DNA of 64,000 nucleotides from Treponema_B putidum (GTDB lineage: Bacteria; Spirochaetota; Spirochaetia; Treponematales; Treponemataceae), in assembly GCF_007830595.1 (NCBI RefSeq), contig NZ_VLLD01000010.1. One strand, given 5' to 3'. Of this stretch, positions 51,368-59,287 are shown piece by piece. Made by a program: the position numbers and the translations under genes. Numbering within the stretch: the stretch's first letter is position 1; every line of letters begins with the position of its first letter. The notes below the pieces were generated by a model. The model was given only the letters and a program-made list of their open reading frames with translations. It was not told the DNA's origin and did not search any database.

Positions 51368-52366
51368 ATGATCGATACAAGCTATAAAACGATAGTAGAA
51401 AATTTTAAAGCAAAGATGGCAGAACGGATTGTGGGCCAGCAAGAACTCATAGAAGGAATTTTAACTGCGTATATCGCAGGCGGCCATGTGCTCCTTGAAG
51501 GTGTGCCTGGCCTTGCAAAAACGCTCATAGTAAAAACCTTTGCAGAGCTGTCCAATGTAAGTTTTAAGCGTATTCAATTTACGCCGGACCTTCTTCCTGC
51601 CGATTTGATAGGAACCCTGATTTATCAGCAAAGTATCGGTAAGTTTTCCGTAAGGAGGGGCCCAATTTTTGCAAATATTGTTTTGGCCGATGAAATAAAT
51701 AGAGCTCCTGCAAAGGTACAGTCTGCACTTTTGGAAGCCATGGCCGAAGGGCAGGTTACAATAGGGGAAAATTCTTATTCTTTGCCCGTGCCTTTTTTTG
51801 TGCTTGCAACTCAAAACCCTATTGAACAGGAAGGAACCTATCCCTTACCCGAAGCAGAGCTTGACCGTTTTTTATTAAAGCTATTTGTTCCATACCCTTC
51901 AATTGAAGAAGAAATAAATATAGTAAATAATTTTTCAAGCCTTAAGCCCAATGAAAACAAAGCAAGTCTTGGCCAAAGCGAGCCTATCTTGACACCGGAA
52001 AACTTAGAAACTCTCCGCAATGCTGTAGAACAAGTCAAGTGTTCTCCCGAAATTACAAGCTATATAGTTTCAATAATTGCAGCAACACGGCCTGTAAAAA
52101 ATGTAAAGCAGGATGATTATATTCACGGGAATTACCTAAGCTATATTCTTTATGGGGCATCTCCAAGGGCCGGAATAGCTATTCAAAAATGTGCAAAGAT
52201 AAAGGCTCTATTTAATGGAAGAGATTATGTAATTCCTGAAGATGTAAAAGCCGTTGCCTACGCAGCTCTTAGGCATAGATTAAAACTTTCTTATGAAGCT
52301 GCCGCAGATAATTTAACCGCTGACGATATTATAGAAAAGCTTTTGGGAATTGTGCCCCAGCCGTAA
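51368..52366 (+). CDS. moxR: MoxR-family AAA+ ATPase
   Basis: The 332-residue protein has Walker A GVPGLAKT, the MoxR segment LLPADLIGTLIY, Walker B VLADEINRAPAKVQSALLEAM and sensor-1 FVLATQNPIEQEGTYPLPEA. MoxR proteins act as chaperones that insert cofactors or assemble membrane complexes, usually with DUF58 and vWA partners. No DUF58 or vWA gene follows; the next gene is convergent and overlaps the last 38 bases. The secreted vWA protein at 821-1963 is too far away to imply partnership. Confidence 0.93.
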   Translation: MIDTSYKTIVENFKAKMAERIVGQQELIEGILTAYIAGGHVLLEGVPGLAKTLIVKTFAELSNVSFKRIQFTPDLLPADLIGTLIYQQSIGKFSVRRGPIFANIVLADEINRAPAKVQSALLEAMAEGQVTIGENSYSLPVPFFVLATQNPIEQEGTYPLPEAELDRFLLKLFVPYPSIEEEINIVNNFSSLKPNENKASLGQSEPILTPENLETLRNAVEQVKCSPEITSYIVSIIAATRPVKNVKQDDYIHGNYLSYILYGASPRAGIAIQKCAKIKALFNGRDYVIPEDVKAVAYAALRHRLKLSYEAAADNLTADDIIEKLLGIVPQP

Positions 52367-53627
52367 TTTTAGAAACATCTGCAATAAGAAAAATAATTTT
52401 ACCCATCTCAACCTTTTCTATTTTAAATTCAATCTCGCCGATATTAATTTTTTCCCCCTCTTTAGGAAGGTATTCTGCCGTTTCAAGAATAAGGCCGCCT
52501 ATCGTATCATTATAATCCGAATGAAAATCGGTATTTAAAATTCTATTAAGCTGAACTATGGGAACTCCTCCCGGAATTAGGATATGCGTACCGTCAACAA
52601 TTTTCATTCCGTTTAAGGGATTTGTTTTTGTTTTAGTATATTCATCTTGAATGGAACCGAAAATAGCCGTGCTTATATCATCAATCGTTATAAGCCCCGC
52701 AGCAGAACCGTATTCATCTATAACAAAGGCCATATTCCTTTTATTTTTACTCATCGTTTTTATAGCTGAAAAAATATTTGCCGTTTTTGGAATAAATAAA
52801 GCCTTTCTTATAATTTTATTTATATCCGTTTCCGCTTTATGGCTTTTATAAAATAAAATGTCCTTATAATGAACGCTTCCTATTATTTTATCTTTTTCTC
52901 CTTTGTAAACCGGAAGACGGGAAAACATTGTTTTACGAAAAATGCTTATCATAGTTTCGAGTGATGAATTTATATCGAGGCTGACAATGTCTTCTTTTTT
53001 TGTCATTATGCTTTGTAGTTTTAATTCATGGAGCCTCACCGCTCTTTTAATTAATTCATGCTCTCCCGTTTGAAAAGTCCCGTCTGCCAAACTTATATTT
53101 ATGAGCGTTTCCAAATAATCTTCGGAAAGTTCAGAGCTTTGATTGTTTTGTCTTTTTGAAACAAATTTAATGATAGAGTTAGACATAAGAGAAAAAATAA
53201 AGATAAGCGGTTTTAAAAGAAACCTTACGGCCGACAAGGGTACTAAAAATGTTTTTGTAATTTCTACGGCATTATAAGCGGCTATGGCCTTGGGTAAAAT
53301 TTCAGCAAAGATAATTATAAGAACCGTTGTAATAGCAGTAGCAGCCGGAATATATTGCTGACCGTACATATCTATAACAAAAGCCGTTATTAAAGCGGAA
53401 GAAAGAGTATTTACAAAATTGGTGCCTATCAGAGTTGCGCTTACAATTTCATCTTTTCTTTCAATAAGAAAGGCAAGGGTTTTATTCTTTTTTGTCCGGC
53501 TTTTTTTTATTGCCTTATATTCTGCTCTTGTAATTGCAGTAACTGCCGTTTCGGATGCAGAAAAAAAGAATGCACAAAGAAGAAGAGCAATAAATTCTAT
53601 TATTATTAAAGCTAATTCAAATTTCAT
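52329..53627 (-). CDS. CNNM/CorC-family transporter or regulator (second copy)
   Basis: The 432-residue protein has a DUF21 membrane domain of three to four helices (FFSASETAVTAITRAEYKAI is its signature), a CBS pair (from about 200, with IMTKKEDIV and AFVIDEYGSAAGLITIDDIS) and a C-terminal CorC_HlyC domain (DYNDTIGGLILE). CNNM/CorC proteins export magnesium or control divalent-metal balance. It overlaps the upstream paralog by four bases and is the last gene of the run. Its tail overlaps moxR by 38 bases, end to end. Confidence 0.9.
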   Translation of the reverse strand: MKFELALIIIEFIALLLCAFFFSASETAVTAITRAEYKAIKKSRTKKNKTLAFLIERKDEIVSATLIGTNFVNTLSSALITAFVIDMYGQQYIPAATAITTVLIIIFAEILPKAIAAYNAVEITKTFLVPLSAVRFLLKPLIFIFSLMSNSIIKFVSKRQNNQSSELSEDYLETLINISLADGTFQTGEHELIKRAVRLHELKLQSIMTKKEDIVSLDINSSLETMISIFRKTMFSRLPVYKGEKDKIIGSVHYKDILFYKSHKAETDINKIIRKALFIPKTANIFSAIKTMSKNKRNMAFVIDEYGSAAGLITIDDISTAIFGSIQDEYTKTKTNPLNGMKIVDGTHILIPGGVPIVQLNRILNTDFHSDYNDTIGGLILETAEYLPKEGEKINIGEIEFKIEKVEMGKIIFLIADVSKITAGAQFPKAFL

Positions 53628-54943
53628 TCTTCATCCCCTGCAATATTTACCTGCAATTCGCTTATTCTATTTCCTTCGGTTTTTATAACGGTAAAATTAT
53701 AGTTTTCTATTTTTATTGTAGAACCTATTTGCGGAACTTCTCCGCATTTTTCCATAATTAAGCCGCCGATTGTATCATAATAGTCCGAAGATAAACTTGT
53801 ACCGAGATCCTCATTTAAATCGCTCAGCCTCATGCTGCCTAAAATAGTTTGATTAATATTTTGAGTTGATTCATCATTTATATTATCAAGATTGGGATCC
53901 TCTGCAGCGGCATCATCGGTATCGTATTCATCGGCTATGTTCCCGAATATCTCTTCATTTAAGTCTTCAAGAGTTGCAATACCTAAAGTTCCGCCGTATT
54001 CGTCGATAACCACAACCATATTCTGTTTTTCTTTTCTGAATATTTCCTGCAACTTTGAAAGCTCGGTATTTTCAAAAACAAGAACAGGTTTGCGTAAATA
54101 TTTTTTTATATCGAATTTTTCTTTTGACTCCTGTAAGAAATCTTTTGCAGCCGCTTCCGAAAACAAAAAATCTTTAATATAAAAAATACCGATAATTTCA
54201 TCTATGTCTTCTTTATAAACAGGAAATCTTGAAAATCTTGACGAATGAGAAAGTTCTATAATTTCTTTAGGATTTACATCAGAGGTAAGTCCTATTATAT
54301 CGGGCCTCGGGGTCATAATATTTTTTACGGTTATATCTCCGTAGCTTAGTATTTTTTCGAGGACGGCTTTTTCTTCAGAACGCAAATCTCCATGCTCTTG
54401 GTGTACATCAAAAAAATCTTTTAAGTCTTCATCGGTTAAAGCTTCATTCGATTGAAAATTTTTTACACCTAAAAATTTTAAAAAGAATTTTGTAAAGCCT
54501 AAAAAAAGCCATTCAATAGGTGCAAGGAGTTTAATTAAAAATAAAATAAAGCCTGAAAATTTTAAGGCCAGCGGTTCCGAAAAAACCAGAGCAATCGATT
54601 TAGGCAGTATCTCACCGAAGATTAAAATTGCAATTGTTGCGGCTGTTACCGCAATACTCAAACCTTTTGCTCCTACCAGTTTTACAAGTAAAGCGGTTAA
54701 TATTACCGATATTAAAATATTTACAAGACTATTGCCAATCAAAGAAGTCGTTAAAAATTTTTGTTTATCTTTTAAAATTTTTTCGACTCTGGCAGCTTTT
54801 TTATTTTTCTTTTCACGTAAATATTTTATCTTCAATTTATTTACGGATAAAAAAGCTGTTTCTCCCGACGAAAATATCATCGATAAAAAAAGAAGAGTAA
54901 TTAAGAGTAAAATATACAGCCATTGCGGAGGGGGCTCGTTCAT
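53624..54943 (-). CDS. CNNM/CorC-family transporter or regulator (first copy)
   Basis: The 439-residue protein has the same plan as its downstream neighbour: DUF21 membrane segment with FSSGETAFLSVNKLKIKYL, CBS pair with IMTPRPDIIGLT and VVVIDEYGGTLGIATLEDL, an acidic loop (about 335-355, DTDDAAAEDPNL) and CorC_HlyC end DYYDTIGGLIMEKCG. The tandem pair may form a heteromer. Nine bases separate it from the PII-like gene upstream. Confidence 0.92.
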   Translation of the reverse strand: MNEPPPQWLYILLLITLLFLSMIFSSGETAFLSVNKLKIKYLREKKNKKAARVEKILKDKQKFLTTSLIGNSLVNILISVILTALLVKLVGAKGLSIAVTAATIAILIFGEILPKSIALVFSEPLALKFSGFILFLIKLLAPIEWLFLGFTKFFLKFLGVKNFQSNEALTDEDLKDFFDVHQEHGDLRSEEKAVLEKILSYGDITVKNIMTPRPDIIGLTSDVNPKEIIELSHSSRFSRFPVYKEDIDEIIGIFYIKDFLFSEAAAKDFLQESKEKFDIKKYLRKPVLVFENTELSKLQEIFRKEKQNMVVVIDEYGGTLGIATLEDLNEEIFGNIADEYDTDDAAAEDPNLDNINDESTQNINQTILGSMRLSDLNEDLGTSLSSDYYDTIGGLIMEKCGEVPQIGSTIKIENYNFTVIKTEGNRISELQVNIAGDEE

Positions 54944-54952
54944 CCTATAAAC

Positions 54953-55597
54953 CTATTTTATACCATAAGCCTTGCTTATCGGAATAACAAAAAGAATTCC
55001 ATGCCCATCTTTTTCTACATCAGATTTTTTTCTGATTGCTTCAACAACTTTTTCAAGCCTGTCATCATCAACAATAGTTAAAACGATTTCTTTTTCGGGT
55101 TCGATTTCCATATCAAAGATAACTTTTGTTTGGTTTAAGCCTGAACCTCGTGCATGAATTATTGTTCCTCCTCGAGCTCCGGCTTCCAGCGAAGCATCAA
55201 CGACTTCACCGGCTTTTCCTCTATTAACAATAGTAAATATGGCAGATTTCATAGTTTTTACCTCCTCCCTTTTAAATACGGGTTTTTCTTCTAGGGCATT
55301 TTTAATATTAATAAAACTTAAAGGCATACGGAATGCTATACCGAAATTCTTCCGTGTAAGATTGAATTTGTTATTTAGATTATCCATAAGACCGTCTAAA
55401 ACATCTCCATGTCCGGCCGTTAAAATCAATTCTTTTCTTGTTTCTTGAATTCCTAAAAAATCAAGAAGTTTACTTTTTACCGTACCAAAGGCAATCATTA
55501 TTGTAGCGCCGGTAAGACCCTTGTCTTTAGCATATCTTACGATTTTACGTGCACGCCCAAAAGGTACTAAAATAATCAGAAGGGAAAAATCTTTCAT
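54953..55597 (-). CDS. Tandem PII-like signalling protein
   Basis: The 214-residue protein looks like two PII-like ferredoxin-fold units. The second contains EAGARGGTIIHARGSG, close to the nucleotide-binding loop of GlnB (canonical GATGGTIIHARGTG); the first (residues 1-100, LLIILVPFGRARKIVRYAKD) keeps the fold with GLTGATIMIAFGT in the same position. PII-like proteins bind ADP/ATP and report energy or nitrogen state to membrane partners. The start overlaps the end of the DUF1538 gene by four bases, so the pair is probably a regulated transport unit. Confidence 0.85.
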   Translation of the reverse strand: MKDFSLLIILVPFGRARKIVRYAKDKGLTGATIMIAFGTVKSKLLDFLGIQETRKELILTAGHGDVLDGLMDNLNNKFNLTRKNFGIAFRMPLSFINIKNALEEKPVFKREEVKTMKSAIFTIVNRGKAGEVVDASLEAGARGGTIIHARGSGLNQTKVIFDMEIEPEKEIVLTIVDDDRLEKVVEAIRKKSDVEKDGHGILFVIPISKAYGIK

Positions 55598-57075
55598 TTT
55601 TGCTCTCCTCCGCTTTTAATTTTAAATATCAATCCTAAAATTTGCAGTGAAATAATAGGAGCTAAAGCTACGGCGGCTATAATTCCAAAGCCGTCTATTA
55701 AAACATTCGCTGTCGGCGTAGAATCGGCAAGCCCCTGTGCAAGGGATAAAACAAATGTTGCCGTCATTGGACCTGACGCGACGCCTCCGGCATCAAAGGC
55801 TATACTTACAAAAAGATCCGGAACGATGATTGATAATAAAAGCGAAACTATATATCCGGGAAGTAAGATATGCCATAGCTGAAATGCCGGCTCTATAATT
55901 CTAAGTAAAGAAAGCATTACTGCAAAACTGACTCCTATACATAAAAATATTAAAACTATTTTGCGCGGAATATGGCCGCTTGTTACATTTTCTATTTGTA
56001 CCGTCAAAACATATACGGCAGGTTCGGCCAAAATAGAAACAATACCTATCAGGGCTCCGATAAAAAGAATTAAAGGCCGTGTTCCTATTTCTCCCAATCG
56101 GCTTCCCATCGCTATTCCGACATCTAAAAAGCCCGATTTTGCTCCCCACATAAATAGAAATAAGCCTATCAATGTAATTATAAGACCTTTAATAATGGGA
56201 ATTAAATCCTTGACCCGCAACTTAATGCTTATAAAGTTTGTAATTAAAAATATTACGGTCAAGGGTAAAAGAGACATAATACATTCATAAAGTACCGGTA
56301 AAAAATGTTCAGCAAAGGGATAAAATATTTGTGCATGTACATCTAAATTGAATACAAAATCATCGGCGGATATTTCTTTTGTTTTTCCTAATACGCTTAA
56401 AGCCAATACCGCTAAGATTGCTCCGGCAGATGCCATACCTACAAGACCGAAAGCATCCCGCTCGGAAGCAGCCGAATCTTTTTTCATCTCGGAAACACCT
56501 GCAGCCAAGGCCAAAATAAACGGAACGGTTATAGCACCTGTCGTAGTTCCGGAAGAATCGAAGGCAATTGAAATAAACTCTGCCGAAGAAAATAATGCAA
56601 GTAAAAATATAATGCCGTATGAAACTGCAAAAACAATTTTTTGCGAAATATTGAATACCGTTCGCAATATACCGAAAACCACAAAGGCTGCAACACCGAC
56701 AGAAACGACTACAATGAGCCTTAAAGCCGGAATACCGCTTTTTGTTACCGTATTTACCTGACTTGCTAAAATCTGTAAATCAGGTTCTGCAATTGAAATT
56801 AAAAAGCCGAGGGCAAAGCCTCCTAAAATCAAAATAAAAATTTTATTCCGCTTTGTAATTTCTTTTCCCATCTGTAAACCGATTTTTGTAACGCTAATTT
56901 CGATTCCAAACAGAAATAAAGCAAGGCCTAATATTATGCATACACTTCCGATTAAAAATCTAATAAAGACTTGATAATCGATATGAATAAATGCAAAATT
57001 AAGAACAGTAGTCAAGATAACAATCGGTAAAACCGACATTAAGACTTCTTTAAATTTATCTGTTAGAATATTCAT
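55594..57075 (-). CDS. DUF1538-family membrane protein
   Basis: The 493-residue protein has about twelve membrane helices in two repeats; the phrases ISIAFDSSGTTTGAITVPF and VSIAFDAGGVASGPMTATF are the paired repeat signature, and GFLISIAEPDLQILASQVNT and ILAEPAVYVLTVQIENVT are a second pair. The inverted repeats suggest a secondary transporter, but no substrate is known. DUF1538 is repeatedly encoded with PII-like proteins. It follows recQ by 23 bases and precedes the PII-like gene by overlap. Confidence 0.85.
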   Translation of the reverse strand: MNILTDKFKEVLMSVLPIVILTTVLNFAFIHIDYQVFIRFLIGSVCIILGLALFLFGIEISVTKIGLQMGKEITKRNKIFILILGGFALGFLISIAEPDLQILASQVNTVTKSGIPALRLIVVVSVGVAAFVVFGILRTVFNISQKIVFAVSYGIIFLLALFSSAEFISIAFDSSGTTTGAITVPFILALAAGVSEMKKDSAASERDAFGLVGMASAGAILAVLALSVLGKTKEISADDFVFNLDVHAQIFYPFAEHFLPVLYECIMSLLPLTVIFLITNFISIKLRVKDLIPIIKGLIITLIGLFLFMWGAKSGFLDVGIAMGSRLGEIGTRPLILFIGALIGIVSILAEPAVYVLTVQIENVTSGHIPRKIVLIFLCIGVSFAVMLSLLRIIEPAFQLWHILLPGYIVSLLLSIIVPDLFVSIAFDAGGVASGPMTATFVLSLAQGLADSTPTANVLIDGFGIIAAVALAPIISLQILGLIFKIKSGGEQK

Positions 57076-57098
57076 ATTTTAAAACCTTAATATCCTTA

Positions 57099-58973
57099 TC
57101 ATTTTTTATTAGAGGCAATAAGCTTGATAATCAGCTCTCCATATTTATCTTTTTTTGCTTTCCCTATTCCAAAAACACCATCCAGCTCTGCAATGGTTGC
57201 CGGTTTTTTAAGCCCTAAGTCTAAGATGGTTTTATCTGAAAAAATAATATAAGCCGGAACCCTTGCTTCTTCTGCAAGTTCTCTTCGTTTTTGTTTTAAT
57301 GCATTGACTATTGCCTCACCGCTGGCATCTAATTTGCTTTCAGATATTTGAGGTTTCGGCTTTTGTTTTGCTTCCTTTTTTATGGAATTTTCTTTTCCGT
57401 GATTAAAGGGGAGCAAAATACTTGTTCCGGCTTGAAGTTCTTTTTTTGCTTTTTGAGTAAGAGACAATACCGAGTAGTCTTCATCTTTTATAAGATAATC
57501 TTCGGTCAATAAAACACGGACAAGGGCAAACCAGCCTTCTCGGTTAAATTCCGTGCCGATTCCCCAGACTGAAAGGTCATTGTGTTTGTTTTCAAGTATA
57601 CGTTTTTGCTTTGAGCCTAAAAGAACATCGATTATATAGCTGGCACCGAATCGGCATCCTGTTCTGACTACACAGGATAAAAATTTCTGAACAGGGACGG
57701 TTAGGTCGATTTTTTCTATTTTTTCGCGTGAGCAAAAATCACAGCAAGGTGCATCGCCCTGTATTTCTTTTAATTTTTCTTCAGAAATATTTTCTCCGAA
57801 ATATTTTAAAAGCATTCTGCGCCGGCAGCTATTTGCTTGGGCATAATTACTGATAGCGGAAAGCATTGCTTCAGCCTTTTTGACCTCGTCAGGAGATTTA
57901 TCCTGCATCAAGAATTTAAGTTTAAAAATGTCGGCAGCGGAAAAAAGCAAAAGAGCATGAGCCGGATTTCCATCTCGGCCTGCTCTGCCTATTTCCTGAT
58001 AATATTGTTCAATGCTTTTGGGCAAATCAAAATGAATAACAAACCTTACATTGGGTTTATTTATTCCCATCCCAAAGGCCACGGTTGCTACAATTATTTC
58101 AATATCATCATTGATAAAATCGTTTTGCGTTTTTTGCCTGAGCTCATCGGATAGGCCTGCATGGTAGGGCTTTGCATTATACCCTAAAACAGATAATTGC
58201 ACCGACAGGGTATCTGCCTGTTTACGGGAAAAACAGTAAATAATTCCGCTTTCTCCCTTATGTTCTTTTAGAAACTCTGAGGCTTGTTCAAAGGGCTTTT
58301 GTTTTTCTTTAACTTCCAAGAAAATATTTTTGCGGTTAAAACCGGCAATAAATTCCTTCGGCGTTTTGAGCTTTAGCATTTTTTTTATGTCAGAGCGTAC
58401 TTTTTCAGTTGCTGTTGCCGTTATGGCAAGACAGACCGATTCTTTTAAGAGTTTGCGTATTTCAGCCAGTTGCCTGTATTCCGGCCTAAAATCATGTCCC
58501 CATTCCGAAATGCAGTGAGCCTCATCTATCGTAAGACAATCCACTTTTATTGAAGAAAGAAGCTCTTTGCATCGTTCACTGACCAGAGTCTCAGGAGCAG
58601 CATAGAGGATTTTTACCTCTCCGTTTTTAATGCGGCGTATGTTATCGGTATATTTTTCCCAATCCAAAGAGCTGTTTAAGGCAACCGCTTCGACGCCGAT
58701 AGTTTCCAAACCGCAAATTTGGTCGTGCATGAGAGAGATAAGGGGCGAAACTACTATGGTTACCCCTTCAAAAATGAGAGCCGGAATCTGATAGCATAGA
58801 GATTTTCCCCCGCCTGTAGGCATTACTGCCAGAACATCTTTTTTTTGTAGAAGGCTATCTATTATTTCCTTTTGAAACGGTCTGAATTCATCATACCCGA
58901 AGACTTGCTTTAAAATGCTTTCGGGTGAGGTGAGTATTTTTTTATTGTCAGAACCTTTTGATCCGTGCGTCAT
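57099..58973 (-). CDS. recQ: ATP-dependent DNA helicase RecQ
   Basis: The 624-residue helicase has motif 0/I FRPFQKEIIDSLL and AVMPTGGGKSLCYQIP, motif II CLTIDEAHCISEWGHDFRPE, and motif VI QEIGRAGRDG. The RQC zinc region shows CRRRMLLKYFGE and CCDFC. A C-terminal HRDC domain starts at about 545 (ELAEEARVPAYIIFSDKTIL). It unwinds DNA 3' to 5' in recombination and fork repair. Length is normal. A promoter immediately upstream suggests little or no leader; no Shine-Dalgarno is visible. Confidence 0.95.
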   Translation of the reverse strand: MTHGSKGSDNKKILTSPESILKQVFGYDEFRPFQKEIIDSLLQKKDVLAVMPTGGGKSLCYQIPALIFEGVTIVVSPLISLMHDQICGLETIGVEAVALNSSLDWEKYTDNIRRIKNGEVKILYAAPETLVSERCKELLSSIKVDCLTIDEAHCISEWGHDFRPEYRQLAEIRKLLKESVCLAITATATEKVRSDIKKMLKLKTPKEFIAGFNRKNIFLEVKEKQKPFEQASEFLKEHKGESGIIYCFSRKQADTLSVQLSVLGYNAKPYHAGLSDELRQKTQNDFINDDIEIIVATVAFGMGINKPNVRFVIHFDLPKSIEQYYQEIGRAGRDGNPAHALLLFSAADIFKLKFLMQDKSPDEVKKAEAMLSAISNYAQANSCRRRMLLKYFGENISEEKLKEIQGDAPCCDFCSREKIEKIDLTVPVQKFLSCVVRTGCRFGASYIIDVLLGSKQKRILENKHNDLSVWGIGTEFNREGWFALVRVLLTEDYLIKDEDYSVLSLTQKAKKELQAGTSILLPFNHGKENSIKKEAKQKPKPQISESKLDASGEAIVNALKQKRRELAEEARVPAYIIFSDKTILDLGLKKPATIAELDGVFGIGKAKKDKYGELIIKLIASNKK

Positions 58974-58984
58974 ATATGGCTGTT

Positions 58985-59013
58985 ATTATACCCTAAAACG
59001 GCAAATTAAGCAA
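58985..59013 (-). promoter_or_regulatory. recQ promoter, near-leaderless
   Basis: TTGCTT (59013-59008) and TATAAT (58990-58985) with a 17-bp spacer lie 11 bases before the ATG at 58973, predicting a leader of about five bases. The recQ-cas9 gap (58974-59287) also contains the inverted repeat GATAGT/ACTATC at 59041-59054, the candidate cas9 promoter and the tracrRNA gene. Confidence 0.5.
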
Positions 59014-59084
59014 GCATCAAGCGAACAGTTATGGGAAGTAGATAGTGTACTATCCGGATGCTCAAATTAATTCAATATAAATTC

Positions 59085-59113
59085 TGGACAGCTATGAAAA
59101 AATAAGTTATAAT
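59085..59113 (+). promoter_or_regulatory. Candidate distal cas9 promoter reading through the tracrRNA locus
   Basis: TGGACA (59085-59090) and TATAAT (59108-59113) are 17 bp apart on the plus strand. A transcript from about 59120 would cross the whole tracrRNA gene in antisense before reaching cas9. An alternative plus-strand TATAAT at 59258-59263 has no good -35. Confidence 0.5.
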
Positions 59114-59127
59114 TTTGAGTAATCAAT

Positions 59128-59155
59128 AAAAAAAGGCTTAACAATGTTAAGCCTT
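59128..59155 (-). terminator. tracrRNA terminator
   Basis: Ten-base-pair arms AAGGCTTAAC/GTTAAGCCTT around a three-base loop are followed on the minus strand by seven T. It is also the final hairpin of the tracrRNA. Confidence 0.9.
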
Positions 59156-59250
59156 GATGCTCCACAATGAGCAGTCCCAAAAAGGGACGATTTTGATAAA
59201 TTCTTATTTGAACTCGTAGTGTAACTTAAGATGGATCTTAAGTGTATATG
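59128..59250 (-). ncRNA. tracrRNA of the type II-A CRISPR system
   Basis: Read on the minus strand from about 59250, the RNA starts with an anti-repeat (about 59242-59207, containing GATCCATCTTAAGTTACAC), complementary to the T. denticola repeat as I recall it. It continues with three hairpins: GTCCC-TTTTT-GGGAC (59188-59174), GCTC...GAGC (59172-59159) and the terminator GGCTTAAC/GTTAAGCC (59155-59133) with a T run. It pairs with pre-crRNA for RNase III cutting and guides Cas9. Size, about 120 bases, and position upstream of cas9 fit type II-A loci. Confidence 0.88.
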
Positions 59251-59255
59251 TCTCT

Positions 59256-59284
59256 ATTATAATACCTTTTAAAAGGATGGTCAA
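59256..59284 (-). promoter_or_regulatory. tracrRNA promoter overlapping the cas9 ribosome-binding region
   Basis: On the minus strand TTGACC (59284-59279) and TATAAT (59261-59256) are 17 bp apart. The -35 ends three bases before the cas9 ATG, and the spacer contains the perfect palindrome CCTTTTAAAAGG (59265-59276) that includes the cas9 AAGG site. Confidence 0.8.
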
Positions 59285-59287
59285 GGT

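Noticed and set aside
58974..59287. A CRISPR array upstream of cas9
   Set aside because: Only one degenerate repeat-like unit is present (the anti-repeat of tracrRNA); there are no regularly spaced repeats in the window.
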